From: Diaporthe sp. PMI_573
Lineage: Eukaryota > Ascomycota > Sordariomycetes > Diaporthales > Diaporthaceae
Length of the DNA: 64,000 nucleotides
Direction of reading: 5' to 3'
Assembly: GCA_021399435.1 (NCBI GenBank)
Contig: JAJTUP010000046.1
Span: forward strand, 124,001-188,000
Positions 23,250-36,000 of the stretch are shown piece by piece. Position 1 is the first letter of the stretch. Each line of letters starts with the position of its first letter. Under the pieces are notes generated by a model. The model was given only the letters and a program-made list of their open reading frames with translations, made no database searches and was not told the DNA's origin. Made by a program: the position numbers and the translations under genes.

Positions 23250-24003
23250 CTAGGTGGATGGTTCCTTTCTTACTGATTAGATCTACACGGATCCCTGTGG
23301 CGCGGAGTTTGGAAAGGCTATTCGTTTTTGACTTTTGTATTGTATGTGAGATATATCCTGGTGGAAGTGTAAATGATGGACCTAATAGACATAGTGGCAA
23401 ACGCCAATCCTTCTAATTGCCGTCCAACTTTGTGGTGGTTTAGAATAGCCTCAAAGAAGGACTGGAGTACCAGAAATTGAATCTCCTCTACTACAGAATC
23501 ACATTAGCGAGTCGAAAGTGACGTTTGGAGTTGTCCAGGGTGGCGTATGTAATGATTCCAGGTGTGAGGGTGTTTGCGAAAATGTTTACCTCCCTGCACG
23601 TACACAAAATGTTCAAGAGACATTGCCCATCAGTGAATATTCAGCTGCATACATGTTCTCCCATTCATCCAAGACTCACCGTATGTCTGATCTCCATTAA
23701 TTCCTCAGGTGAAATATGCAAAGTGAATAACCGCATTGAATGCTATCTCTAAGTACACCACAATCACTGATGCATTGGTGAAGCACAACACAGTCACTGA
23801 TGCATCGGTGAAGTACATGTCCAACTACAAAACACCTTGGCCGATTCCTCCTTCCCTTCCTCATTTCCTATCCCTCGCTCTCTCTCTCTCTCCCAAACTT
23901 TCAGATTTCAGAACACACTTTCGTTGTCCCTCAGTTTGTCATCGCTGACAACCACACTCGCACCACTACACAAGACAAACGTACCCAGAACCCAACACTC
24001 AAG
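23250..24003. promoter_or_regulatory. Region upstream of the secreted protein, with a direct repeat and CT tract
   Basis: Two copies of a 30-bp unit (starting at 23764 and 23794, core CACTGATGCATYGGTGAAG) lie about 240 bp upstream of the next start. A (CT)n-rich tract occupies about 23876-23892. Confidence 0.45.
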
Positions 24004-24714
24004 ATGCGATCCTTTACTACCTTTCTTACTCTTGTGGTAATGGCCCTGATTCTCAACTTCTGCACTGCTGCACCTCTCACCATGGCCGCCCAGGACGTCT
24101 CGAGCGATGCGGGCGACTTGACCAACACCCTCCTCGCCAACGTCGATGGCACCCCGCTCAACTCTACCACCAATGGCATGGCTCCCATCAAGACCCAAAA
24201 CAAGTGCTACAACTGGAATACCAGTGAGAAGTGGAAGGATGTTGGTGGGCAGCACTCCGACTTCGTCAATCAAGCTGTCTACGATCTCTGTCAGCTGATT
24301 GCCGTTGAGGCCTACAAGGGATTCCCTGCTGGCAACACCGTAAGTGAACACTTCACGACCACACCTTATGCCCTCAATGCCTTCTCTACCAACATTGAAG
24401 CGATGCTAACAGACGCCAACTCATAGATCAAGCACTGCAAGGAGGTCCGCGCCGGAAGTCAAGGGAAGAACTACGACCGCAGCATCGGCGTGTCTCTGCG
24501 GTACAGGGGCCCGATGCTACAGTTCGACCACATTACTGCAGGATACTGCAATGCTCGCATGTGGAAGCCGATGGACTGTGGAGCTGGTGGAGAATTCGAC
24601 CTACAGGTCAACAACCCAGACTTGCCATTCCCCTGGGTGTCTGACCGGTGGGAGGTAAAGGCAGATCCGAATAGGGGCGACTGCCGGTCCAACGGATACA
24701 ACAGCGACTTGTAA
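24004..24714 (+). CDS. Small secreted Cys-rich protein (effector-like)
   Basis: Join 24004-24339 and 24427-24714 (207 aa). The signal peptide is strong (FLTLVVMALILNFCTAAP, cleavage near residue 23). The mature protein has six Cys: KCYNWN, YDLCQLI, KHCKEV, AGYCNAR, MDCGAG and GDCRSN, an even number that could form three disulphides. It also has one N-glycosylation sequon near the N-terminus. The pattern resembles small secreted proteins of plant-associated ascomycetes, including the Ecp2/Hce2-like size class, but I cannot match a named domain. Intron phase 0, standard GTAAGT donor. Its upstream direct repeat and CT tract suggest regulated expression. Confidence 0.7.
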
Positions 24715-25678
24715 TGGACGGAACATGACGGACACCACTGGAAGCTTGCGGCCGCGCTCAACATGGTTCACGATATGGCCTGGTCAGACCATACATAGCT
24801 AGAGACACATGGGTTAACCCCTAAGTACTCCATGGGCTATTAGAGCTGCAGAGCTGCTCCATAGCACGCAAAAAAAATGCGTACCCCGAATCTTACGTCT
24901 ACATCAGCCTGTGTCGTCTGTCTCTACTGCACAAATGTACCTCACTGCTTTCCATGCACAGTTTCACTACTTGGAATAAGAGACTGACTGACTATCATAG
25001 TGCATGCCTGCGGAGACATTTGGTTAATATATGAACGCAGTGAAATGATGTTTGTTGGTATCGATAGGGATGGATGGTCAGCACCACTATGATGTGTTCA
25101 ACGTCAGCCAAACGGCTCAACCAGAGTGCCATATGCGCTTACAAGGTACTTGAGCAGAGACATACTGGACAGGCTTCACCTTACCTGGTCCAACGGACAG
25201 GCTGATTGCCGCTTCGATGGGCTGAGAGAGAGTCTGACAACATTCAAGATTGGTTGAAGAGTTATTTGTTCATCCTGAAAAACTATTTGAAAAGTCATTT
25301 GCAGAGTTATCACAATCGGTCAGGCCACTACCAAGATACCCCCCCCCCCCAAAGCCCCTTGGGACACAACCCTAGCCCTGATGATCTTTTTTCCCGCTTA
25401 GGCAGTGATCTAGCTCGTAATTTCGTTGGGCAGGGGGTCAGCAAGTCGCTCTTGATCGTACGGCACGGAAGCCTTCAGTCCCGGGTGGTGGTGCTTGTTG
25501 ACTCCGCCGCAATTCCTGCAATTGAATTAATTCAAAATGACAGCACTTGCCTTTGCGAGAACTCCTACTCGCTGGCCAGTCCTCTAACCTTGCATTTGTA
25601 TGGTCGTCGCGGTGTTGGCAGACAACAATTGACACACCCAGGCGCTCTCGAACCCCAGTCCCAACACACACTTACAAC
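24715..25678. promoter_or_regulatory. Intergenic region and ERG24 promoter
   Basis: About 960 bp with no convincing gene. A run of twelve C lies at 25339-25350. The plus-strand open frame 25206-25724 runs past the ERG24 start in another frame and is not coding. Confidence 0.4.
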
Positions 25679-27214
25679 ATGGCACCCAATAATAAGCCCG
25701 AGTATGAATTCGGCGGCCCGTAAGTGATGTCCTTCCACCTCCTTCGCCGTCCATTTTACCTGCTCACGTCGCCACTGTACAGCCTAGGCGCCGCCGCCAT
25801 CGTCTTCGGCCTCCCTGTCCTGCTGAACGTCTGGTATCTCGGCTGCAACGGCGTCTCAGGGTGCCCAGCACCGGCCCTGCTGCAGCCCAGCACGCTCACC
25901 TGGGAGGCTCTCAAGCCCCAGATCCCCTGGCCCGAGCGAGGGATATGGGGTTTCGCAAGCTGGGAGGCCACAGGCTGGACAGTGCTGTACTACCTGCTGA
26001 GCCTGGTCCTCTACCGAGTGCTGCCGGCGAGCGAGGTCTACGGGACAAAGCTTCGGGAATCGGGCCGGCCCCTGCTCTACCGCTTCAACGCCTTCAACGC
26101 CTCGGTTGTCCAGCTGGCGGCCTGCGCGGTGGGCACATATCTATACGGACCTGATTGGGCCCTGTGGACCTTCATCACGGACAACTACCTGCAGCTCCTC
26201 ACGGTCAACATCATCCTCGCCTTTGCCATCTCGATCTATGTCTACGCCAGGAGCTTCGAGGTGGTCAGCGGGAACAGCGACCTGCGGGAGCTCGCCGTCG
26301 GCGGCCACACGGGCAGCTTCATCTACGACTTTTACATCGGCCGCGAGCTGAACCCCCGCGCCACCCTGCCCCTGGCCGGCGAGCTCGACCTCAAGGCGTG
26401 GCTGGAGATGCGCGTCGGCCTCACGGGGTGGGTCATCCTCGACCTGGCCTTTATCGCCCAGCAGTACCGCGCCTACGGCCGCGTCTCGGACAGCATCGTC
26501 GTCACCGCGGCGGTCCAGACATTCTATGTCCTGTACGGGCAGTATAACGAGCAGCGCCTGTTGTCCATGATGGACATCATCACGGACGGGCTGGGATTCA
26601 TGCTCACCTTTGGGGACATCGTGTGGGTGCCGTTCTTATACTCGACCCAGTGCCGCTACCTCGCCGCCCACCCGGTGCAGCTGGGCTGGGCGGGGCTGGC
26701 GGCGGCGGGCGTGGTGTTTGGTCTGGGCCTGTACATCTTCCGGGCCTCGAACCTGCAAAAGAGCGTGTTCAGGAAGAACCCAGAGGACCCATCTGTGAGG
26801 GGGATGTCGTACATCCAGACCAAGCGGGGCACGCGCCTGCTGGCCGGCGGGTGGTGGGGCATGAGCCGGCACATCAACTATTTTGGGGACTGGCTCCAGG
26901 CGCTGCCCTTCAGTCTTCCCACCGGCATCGCTGGATACGTCATCCTGCCTGCAGGAAGTGTTGTCGCCGGTGGGCTGTCTAGCTCTGGCGCCGGCGAGTC
27001 GGCTAGCGTCATGCTCGATGGCCGACAGGTCATCCACGGCGGTGCGGCCAAGGGCTGGGGCATGGTGTTCACGTACTTTTACGTCTTGTACTTTGCCATC
27101 CTGCTCATCCACCGCGAGAGGAGGGACGACAAGGCCTGCTCGGAGAAGTACGGGGAGGACTGGGACAAGTACAGGAGGACGGTGAGGTGGAGGATCCTGC
27201 CATATGTGTATTGA
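25679..27214 (+). CDS. ERG24: C-14 sterol reductase
   Basis: Join 25679-25719 and 25783-27214 (490 aa). Exon 1 encodes only MAPNNKPEYEFGG plus two bases, and the splice restores EFGGPLGAAAIVFGLP, the conserved N-terminus of the ERG4/ERG24 family. Family signatures: FYIGRELNPR with GGHTGSFIYD before it (the GRELNPR form marks C-14 rather than C-24 reductase), LLAGGWWGMSRHINYFGDW (family signature, about residue 372) and the C-terminal DDKACSEKYGEDWDKY leading to ILPYVY. About eight hydrophobic helices are visible. Known: it reduces the C14-C15 double bond left by CYP51 in ergosterol synthesis in the ER, uses NADPH and is the target of morpholine fungicides. The 41-bp first exon is easily missed by gene finders. 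Confidence 0.93.
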
Positions 27215-28943
27215 TGGAATATATATCCGGGGCCGGGATGACGGTGCGGTCAAAGCTAGGCAGTCTGGCAGTCTGGCAGCCTGTCAGCCTCTCTGTCGGT
27301 CTGGCTTTCCGTCGGCTCATGCACGGTGGCGACAAGGAGCAAGGACCGAGAACGAGAAGCCCGGACCGGTTCGCATCAACAAGCGGGCAGGCAGGTGAAG
27401 TGCGGAGAAGAAGAGGAGAGAAAAGGTATGTAAAATGGGTCAAGATGGGCCGCCGCCCACCGGCCAGCAGTGAGTGCAGCGCAGACCGGTGCATTGCATT
27501 GCATCGCGTCTAAGTCCACCGGAATACATTGGAATGCCGTCATAGCAAGCAGAGGAGTCACAACAGTCATCGACCAGTCACATAGACCAACAATATACCA
27601 GCCATCATCGTCTTGTCCTCCGCTCCTCAGGCCGCACGACAGCATGCACGATGGATGCAGTTTGGCTGGATCCCTGTGGCTTCACCGTCTCTTGTCAAAC
27701 GTGCACGCTGGCAGGATCCACCGACCCACCAGGCCCAGTCTTACCCGGCGCGTGTGCCAAAGAAAAAAAAAAGAGAGAAAAGAGAGAGGCTGTCGGTAGC
27801 CCTGCAGGTGTCTGCAAGTCCGCTCCTCTCGCACGAGGAACGGGGCACGCCGGGGCAGTGGGGCCCAGTGGACAAGGGCAGAATAGGAGGGTTCTTGGGT
27901 TCTTGGGGTGTTCTCGGATGACAAGGAACCTTTTTGGAGGCAAAAAATTCTGCAAGCTTCCCGGCTTGTTGCTCCACTCCCGCGCCAACCAAAAATTGCA
28001 TCTGTCAATTTGCAGCAATTTGAATGGCCATGGACAGGGGGCCCTGCTCACCGTCTCACTGAAATTCAATTGAATTTCGACCCTCGTCCGCCGTTGCCAG
28101 CAGCCTACGGCCCCGTCTTGCCCCGTCCAGGAGGCGTGTGTGGTGTGTGTATGACTCCTCGCTGCCCGTCGTGCTCCGTCCCGGGGACATCCTCGACTCT
28201 TGATTGCTTGTTCGCGAGGGAGTGTGAAACAGCTTCGCTGCCCCGAGAGCGCCAAAATGGTGCCCGCCGTGCATTCGTGCAGTCGGTGTTGTCATTGCCA
28301 ATCTTGACAGGCCTCTCACCGAGTCGCAAGCGGATCCCTCGACTCGGTACAGACCTCCAGAACAGGGCATCATTTCATGGCAATGTGAAGATCGCACGTG
28401 CCCACGCTCCACCCTCGCTCCAGCACGGCTCCACAGGGTGGCCCCGTCCTGCACACGCGAGCTGGCCCTGCTGGCCATGCTGGCCCAGAGCTGCGTCTAC
28501 CGCCCCATCCTGAAGCGTTCGCAAGCTCCGTCTGCCTTCCAGTCACCGCCAGGGTGGTTCGTCAAGGGCACAAGGGGGGGAAAAATTGAGGACATGGGGA
28601 GGCAGACATGGGCAGCACAGACGCCCGTTGTTCATGATTCACGGATATATAACCGCAGGGTGTCATACTCGAGGAGCGCTCCTCGGCCTTTCATTGTTCA
28701 CCATCTTGGCGCATTTGACTTGTGTTTTCTACCTGTTTTCCGTCTGGGCCTGTTTCTTATCTTATTTCACATCACGACGGAACCTATCTCCATCCATCTC
28801 GTCAACGAACCGCGTCCACGACCACGATAACGATCACCAACCGGCCGAAACTCACCAGAGGACACAACAAAGATCCTCACTGAAACTTAGACGGGAAGGG
28901 GCCATATCACACGATATATCATCTCACATCACACACACACAAA
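27215..28943. other. Long intergenic region, ERG24 3' end to BTB gene promoter
   Basis: About 1.7 kb. Long overlapping open frames on both strands (27613-28513 plus, 28255-27695 minus) reflect GC-rich sequence without domain similarity. CA-repeat-like sequence at 28920-28943 directly precedes the BTB gene start. Confidence 0.4.
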
Positions 28944-29924
28944 ATGTTCGGCCGATCGAGGAAAGCGAGTGTCTCGCAGAGCACCACCAAATCGAAGCCC
29001 CCTTCCACGGCTGTCACACGAGACTCGGGTGTCTCCAAGCGTCGACCTTCTACCGCTTCCATTTCCCGCCGCCGACCATCCAACGCTTGCTCCGCTCAGA
29101 ACCTGGTGGACCCTTCTGGAAAGTGGGTATCCCCTTTGAGGCTCAACTGCATATGGCTCCACGGATGCTAACATCGTCTGCTTATAGCAACTCCCCCATC
29201 ATCACCCTGGTCGTCGGCCGTGAGGCTCGCATCTTCGCCGCCCATGAGGAAGTCCTGACCAAGTCGCCTGTCCTCGCCGCCGCCCTCCGCTCTCAGTACA
29301 TGGAGTCCACGGGCAAGCGTCTCACCCTGCCGGACGAGGAGCCCGAGGTCCTCTCCCCCATCCTCGAGTACCTGTACAAGGGCGACTACTCCCCCCGCCT
29401 GGTCCACAACAAGCGCCGGGACACGTGGGAGATCGAGAGCAACGACGAGGCCACCATCTTCCACCAGGCCACCGGCGCCGAGATCCTCAAGGACACCGTC
29501 ATCTACTGTGCTGCCGAGAAGTACAAGCTGGATGAGCTGAAGCGCATCGCTCTGCGCAAGCAGGGGCTCCGTAAGTGTTTCATCCCCACCCACCCAGTCA
29601 TCTTCAGCGTCGCCTCCTTCACTTCCTTACTGACATTCAGGCCCACTAGGCACCGGCATCCCCTGCGGCATCATCCTGTCCTCGGCCCGCTTCGCCTACG
29701 CCAACACGTCCGACTCTGACTCCAAGCTGAGGGCTCACTACCTCGCCCTCATCATCCGCAGCCGCTCCACCTTCAAGCGCAGCGGAACCATGCAGCAGGA
29801 GATGTTCAACGGCGGCTCCCAGCTCTTCTTCGACCTGTTTGTCGCCCTGGCCAACCACGTCGACGATATCCAGAGCCCCCGGGGCACCCCTCGCAGCGGC
29901 ACCCCCAAGAACGGCTTCTTCTAA
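28944..29924 (+). CDS. BTB/POZ domain protein
   Basis: Join 28944-29122, 29188-29570, 29641-29924 (281 aa). The first 55 residues are Ser/Arg/Lys-rich and disordered. The BTB fold follows: PIITLVVGREARIFAAHEEV, LTKSPVLAAALRSQYMES, LPDEEPEVLSPILEYLYKGDY, then a variable loop, and DTVIYCAAEKYKLDELKRIA. Known: BTB domains dimerise and often link substrates to cullin-3 ligases. The C-terminal region (PCGIILSSARFAYANT, FFDLFVALANHVDD) resembles the helical part of the common fungal BTB proteins. No Kelch, MATH or zinc-finger domain is attached, so the partner is unknown. Confidence 0.85.
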
Positions 29925-32900
29925 AAGAAGCCCCATCGATGTTCCTCATCACCACCTGCTTTTCCTGTTCGCGGCTTCTTGTCCGCGCTCTCCTCTCATC
30001 TCTGTTCATCTCTTTCCTCTTCTCGTGCTGGAAATACCCCTCTACGCATCTTGTCTTGTCATTTCTGCATTGAGATTTCCCATCGTTTTTCCTATCAACG
30101 CTGTTCATGCTCTCTATGCTTTTGATGATTTTTCTGGTTTTGCTTTCACCTGTCATGCTTTCTTAGTTCTGCCTCGCTGGTTTACGGCACTGCTTGATGG
30201 ATCTCGGGGCATCTACAGGCGTTTCTGCTTTTCTCATGGTCTGCGGCATCATACCACATACCCTTTATACCCAGTCGTTTGCATTATTTTGCACTTATTT
30301 CGCCATTTAGACTTGAGACCAACTGTATCACTACCTTTTCACACTTGGGTCGGGGCGGGGCTGGGAAAAAAAGACTTTTTTCTTTCGTGGGTCGCATTGA
30401 CCTCTTCTCTTTTTTCACGAAGAACGGCTTCACGAATGGGATTTTCTGGATGACCAAAAAAACGGGAGGTTCTTGGGGGGGGGGGGAGCTACGTGGATCA
30501 CATGTAAAATAATAATGATACCCTTTCATGCCACTAGCTAGAGAAGGCTTTGCTCCGGTAGCAAGCCTGTGTTGAAATCTACTGCGTTTCCTTTTCAAAC
30601 GTCATCCGTTCGTATGTGCACGCGAAGCTCATTGCCCATGCAGCTGGTCGTAATCGCCCCTGGACATGGTGAACGCTGTGTCGTCCAGCGGCTACGCTTC
30701 TTACGCAGTCAGGCAGTACAGGCCTCCCACATCCAAGCTAAGGCCAGCAGAGGACACCCGTACTGCCGTACTACATGCATGTGGTGCCTAGGGTGGTAGA
30801 CTGGGTCGGTCAAGGGTCCGGGGTCAGCACGGTGAGTAACCAAGGGTCGCGAATTTCCGGGATGCAAATGGTGGCAATCAGTCTCGGTGAGAAATGCTCG
30901 GTCTGCAACCCGCGGGCGGCAAAGTCCCCTTGGTCCCCTGAGAACCAGGCTTCCGGGCCCCTATCCTCAAAAGAAGAACAGCACCCCTAGCAGTCAACTC
31001 AGCCCGGAAAAGATATCCTGTCGTCCCCTTCTCATTTCAAAAGTTTTACGCATCCTTGTCGGGCAAAGATTGTTGCGCCCGTTGAACCTTGGGATTGTTC
31101 GGCTCCTGGGGCCGGGGGCCCTTTCCGTTGCTGGTTTCATCCCGGACCCTTGACACGGCGGTCCCGAGCGTGCGTTCAATGATCTGCAAATTGATTAGTG
31201 TATTCTATAGGTGAGGTCCTCGGTAAACAGGGGGGGCCAGAACCCCTTCACCGAGGCCTGCCATGGGGTGAATGAGTCGAGTAACGAGACTGCGGATGAC
31301 TAAATACTGAGAAATCCTTTTTTTTGGGTGGTCATTCGTGTGCGTGCCCGTGAATATCGAACTCAGTTCCGGGGCCGGGTTGGATCACGAGAAGTATCCG
31401 GCACATCCGCGCGCACAAGCGAGCACAAGCGAGCACGCCCAACAAAGTTAACCCTGTCGTGTCTGCGGAACAGGGAAGACACCGTTCCCACGCCCCAGTC
31501 AGCAAAGCCCAGCCAGTCTTCTTCCCCACGCGCCACTGATGCAAGCAAAAAAAGTCCGTGTCATCGCTGCCACGACACCCATGCCCGTACCCACAACCTT
31601 GCATGAACCCACTGTACTGTAAGCTACAAGGGGGCCCACCTGGATGGGCGAGGATGGGTCGTCGGGGAACCTTTGGCGTCTCCCGCCCGGACGAGGCGCC
31701 CGAATGTCTGTTGTGGGGGCATATTCCGTATTCCGACTTCCTTTTTGGTGTGTCCAACGTCCCTGAGCCTCGGGCCGTGAATTCTTTGAGGGAACATTCC
31801 GCGACCTTCAAATGGCAATATGACCGCCGAGCATGATCCCAGGCCACAATGATGAGAGACCCCCCTGCTGTGCACGAAAATTTTCAGCTCCTGTTAAATT
31901 TCACGGACCACAGTAGAGTACGGCAAAAAGCATCGTTAATGAATGATCGCCCTGTGTGACACATTATTTATCATTACTTACATCGCCACCGGGAGGTAAC
32001 CTCCTCTGAGGGCAAGGCTGCCACGCAGCCAGGCCGGCTGTGCAGGCTGTGAAAATTAAGCCAAGCCCGGTCACAGTCAATCACACTTCCCAGCTTGCCA
32101 GCCTGGGCAGGCTGACACTCAGGTTTCGTATTGGCCTTCGTTGCCTTCCGCGCACACTGGTGGCCGAATTGTTCCGGCCAGAGAGACTCATAGCCACCTC
32201 CCATGCTTGAGTCATCGCGGCTGTATTCACGGCTGTACCTCGGCAGGGGTGCAATGTGAAGCAGGGCCGGCTGGACCTGGCCATCCCTAGTTCGGTGTCT
32301 TCTTCAGACATGGTAATCTATACGTGGCTTTCGTACCTAGGTAGGTAGGCAGGACGGAGGAAACTGTCATACTGCCGTGGCGCATTGCAGACTGGTCTGT
32401 TAGGCCGTTGACTAATAGCACATAACCATTACATCAAGGAGTCCGCCACTCATTGGGCTCGTGATGTGCTACGCCGTGAGAACAACAACAATAGAATTGC
32501 AGGTTGGCACCGATGGTCGTTATCGGCTTTATTCCGTCCTCTGCACGTAAGAAGTTGCATGCGTGCAAGCTCGTGTCCTCAAATCGTGACACATGACCAT
32601 GATTTTTCCAATCCCGTTCGTAAGACAGGGTGCAAAACCCCGATGAGCATGGCAGAAGTGGTTGAGATGGCATGTCTAAATAGCGGACCGCTCCAAAGCT
32701 CAGTCTGCCCGCGGGATTGGTGCGCTTCATTTTCAAATATGGTTGCCGTACAGTTAACTACTCGAGACCTTTTTGCATGCCACTATCATCACGTACCCAA
32801 GTCTGCAGCAACAGACATGACTTACAAACACCCAACGTTATTTTGTTGCTTTTCTACAGTACTACAGAGACGCAATGTTAAAACTAGGAATCCATGGCCG

Positions 32901-33002
32901 GACGTCCAGTAGTCCATGACAAGATCAAGAAACTTAGGGGATCATAGGGGATACCACTGGCACCGGGCAAATTGTACTGTAGTCAACCCCTCCAAAAGAC
33001 GT
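29925..33002. other. 3.1-kb gene-empty interval
   Basis: No open frame here shows a family motif, signal peptide or spliceable continuation. A G run of twelve bases is at 30475-30486. Imperfect AGCGAGCACA repeats lie at about 31416-31440. The interval may hold non-coding transcripts, which sequence alone cannot show. Confidence 0.45.
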
Positions 33003-36000
33003 CTACTCATCCCACTGCACCTTCAACGTGCTCGGAAGCGGCCAGAAAGAACTCTGATCAGGCGTCATGTACGTCCTCAGGCCCGTCCATCCCACATCGG
33101 GGTTCCGCCCGCTACCGACCTGCCCGTTCCAAAACGCGACGGGAAAAGACTTGAGCTCCCCCCTGCTGCCGGCGGCGCGCCGCAGGTTCTTGAGGCCGAC
33201 AATCTGCTTGAAGACAACCGCCAGCCCGACTATGCTCATGTCCTGTCCTAGACAGAGGTGAGGGCCCCAGCCGAAGTGGATATAGTCCTTGGTCGGGCGG
33301 TCGAGGCGGACGCTCTCCGGTTCTGGAAAGACCGTGCCGTCGTGGTTGGCAGTGGTCAGGTTCAACAATAGTCTCGTTCCTGCTCTGAGGTTATGTGTGG
33401 TGCCACTACCTCCTGGGTTTGCGTTCGGCAGTGGGTTCAGACCACTGGGGTCAGACGGGTCAGCCTTCGAAGGAGAGAAGTCTCGAACGGCCTGGTTGTT
33501 CACCACTTCTCTGGTTATGGCAACACCCCCACGGAGACGAACGCCTTCAAGGAGACTGTGCGGTAGTTAGAACACCGCGTTTCACTGTTCGAGAATGTTG
33601 TATGGGGAGATCATCTTACTATTTCTTCAATTTCTCATCGGTATCATCCGTGTGCTCATGTGCAAGAGCGTACATCGCAGGCAAATGCTGCTTTCCGTCG
33701 CCCAGGTAGTAGTCGATGGCTTGGCTCAACACTTCAGTCTGGTTGGCGCAGGCAGCCACCGACGCAGGCAGGATCGAGCCCCATACGAGGCGCTCCGGCG
33801 TGGCCCCGCTCTCGCTCAGCATGCGCTGGATCATGTGGTCTCCGTAGAGTGCTAGAGCAGGCCATTCAGGCTTGGGGTCCGGATGGGCCTTCCTGGTCCC
33901 TTTCCTATGCACAACGTGCCCGATGGTGGTGATGCTCTCTTTGACTGTGGCCAGCATCGCAGCAACGACGCCGTCCCCGGCGTTCAACACCTTGGCTCTC
34001 AGCGTCACCAACTTGCCGAGCTGCTGTGCCAACACGCGCGATTGTGAGCGCAATTTGTGCGAGTTTGCGATATCGCCATCGAAGAAAATGGCCGCGAAAC
34101 CAGCTAGTAGCACGTTATAGAGCTGGTAATCGGTGTATATGCCGTGGGGATGCGCCTCCGTCTTGATGGGCAGGGACCATAAGGCGGCGCTGAAGTGTGT
34201 TGTTGCCAAGGCGATGACGTCTCTTACAATATCAACCTCATAGGTGCGCCCTTCGGTCGTTTCCGAGACCAAAAAGCTGTGCTTTCCCAGGAGGCGAGCC
34301 GATGTGCCGGAAAAGAATGCCTTGACGTCCTCTTCCCACTTGTCAAGGTACAGGCACTTCTGGATATAAGTACGATTGGACCTATTGGCGTTGCGGTCAC
34401 CGCTGAGGCAGAAGTTCGCACCCACTCCCGGGGCGTGGTCATTGTGTACCAAAGAGGTAATGGCTTCTCCCCACACTACCTTGAAGTTCGTGCTGTCGTT
34501 CAGAATCTGTGTACAGGCCTTGTGGGACCTGATCATGACCGGAAACTGGTGCGCACGAGGTGCCGCCCAACTGTACAGGCTCCGTGTTCCCAGACCCTCA
34601 AAGATCTTCTCATTTTCGGAGGGATTGACAAGAGGGAAGTGCGCGTATATGCTGTTGTTGACGAAATGATTTGGGAAAGCCCTGAATATGAGCTTATGCA
34701 TGACGTGGCCACCGTTGACGCCGTCGTCGTAGTTGACTTCGTTGAATCCCCAGTTGGTGAGAGATTTCGGCGTATAGTCGGCAGTGTAGAACCGGTCTCC
34801 ACGCACCAGAGCCACGGCATCAGACAGGATGGCCATTGTCCTGTGACGTTTCAGTCAGCCATCAGAGCCCCAGGGGACCAGTGTGGTACAAATATGGGAA
34901 CGGTTGGGCCACAGTGTGGCAACGATCCGCCCCCAAGACTGCAGCCTGAGAAGATCTTTGAGGAACGGGCTACGGATGAAGGAATTGCGTAAGAGCTGCT
35001 CACATTGTGGCATTTCCGCACAGCCCACTCCCCGGAGACATGGGGGGCTTCGTCTTTTCGGCCACAAGGCCAGGGTACATCTCGACGCTGTCGGGTGAGT
35101 CGTACAGCTGCCTCAGATTTGTCGCAACGCTGGGGTCTGGGTTGATGTCTTCAAAGGTTGCGTGTCTGGTGAGTCCCACAAACTCTCTGAACTCGTTCAA
35201 GGTGCCCATGTTCCGATGGCGTGCCTGTGTGATTCCTAGAATCTCGACGGCCTTCATGCAGCGCGGGACCCTGTTTGCCCCGTACGACCCGGCCACATCT
35301 TCGATTGAGTCAGTCAATATCTTGACCAGTTCACCGTCCGGAAAGGTCCCGTCTGGGAGCCTTGTGAGGTCCTCGAATGGCCTGGCCTCTGGCTGTGGTG
35401 GCATGTCTGCCTTCCACGCCCTCAGTGCTCGGCCGACGTCTTCGATGCTGACATTTTCAGGATCCTTGTCTTTCAGGAGGCGTCTCAGCTCCGCGATTGT
35501 CCACTGCTCATCTCTCAAAGAGATGGTGCTGTGCCAGCGGTAAATGAGGTTGAACTCGGCTGACACGTGGTTCCCAACCCCTTCCGGGACGGGCTTGCTG
35601 AACAGCTCCTTGCCCTCCTTTGTGCGGGGATCGAGCGACCAGCTCGAGTTTGTGCGGTTCAAGGCGAGAATTGTTCGCACATAATCCTTCATGATGATGT
35701 TGATGTACAACCCACATGTGACCAACCTGCTCGTCTGGAACAGATCCTCGTCATATCTTGCCCATGCTGCCTTGGTCTCACTCTTGGAATTCTCGGCCGT
35801 GGGTTTCTCGAAGCGACCTCGCTCGTTGATTCTAGTGAGGTTCAGGTCAGATCTGCGATACCACAGACAGGGATTGACATAGGCCAAGGAGTTGCAGTCC
35901 TGGAGGAGAAGTGTGCATGCTCTGGTGGAGAACGGACGGTATTAAGTAAAATAGGAGATGGTGATGGTGATGGGCACATTAATTACTCACAATGCCAGCT

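Noticed and set aside
27613..28513. Large overlapping open frames on both strands between ERG24 and the BTB gene
   Set aside because: No domain, no codon bias and frames overlap on both strands; probably non-coding GC-rich sequence.
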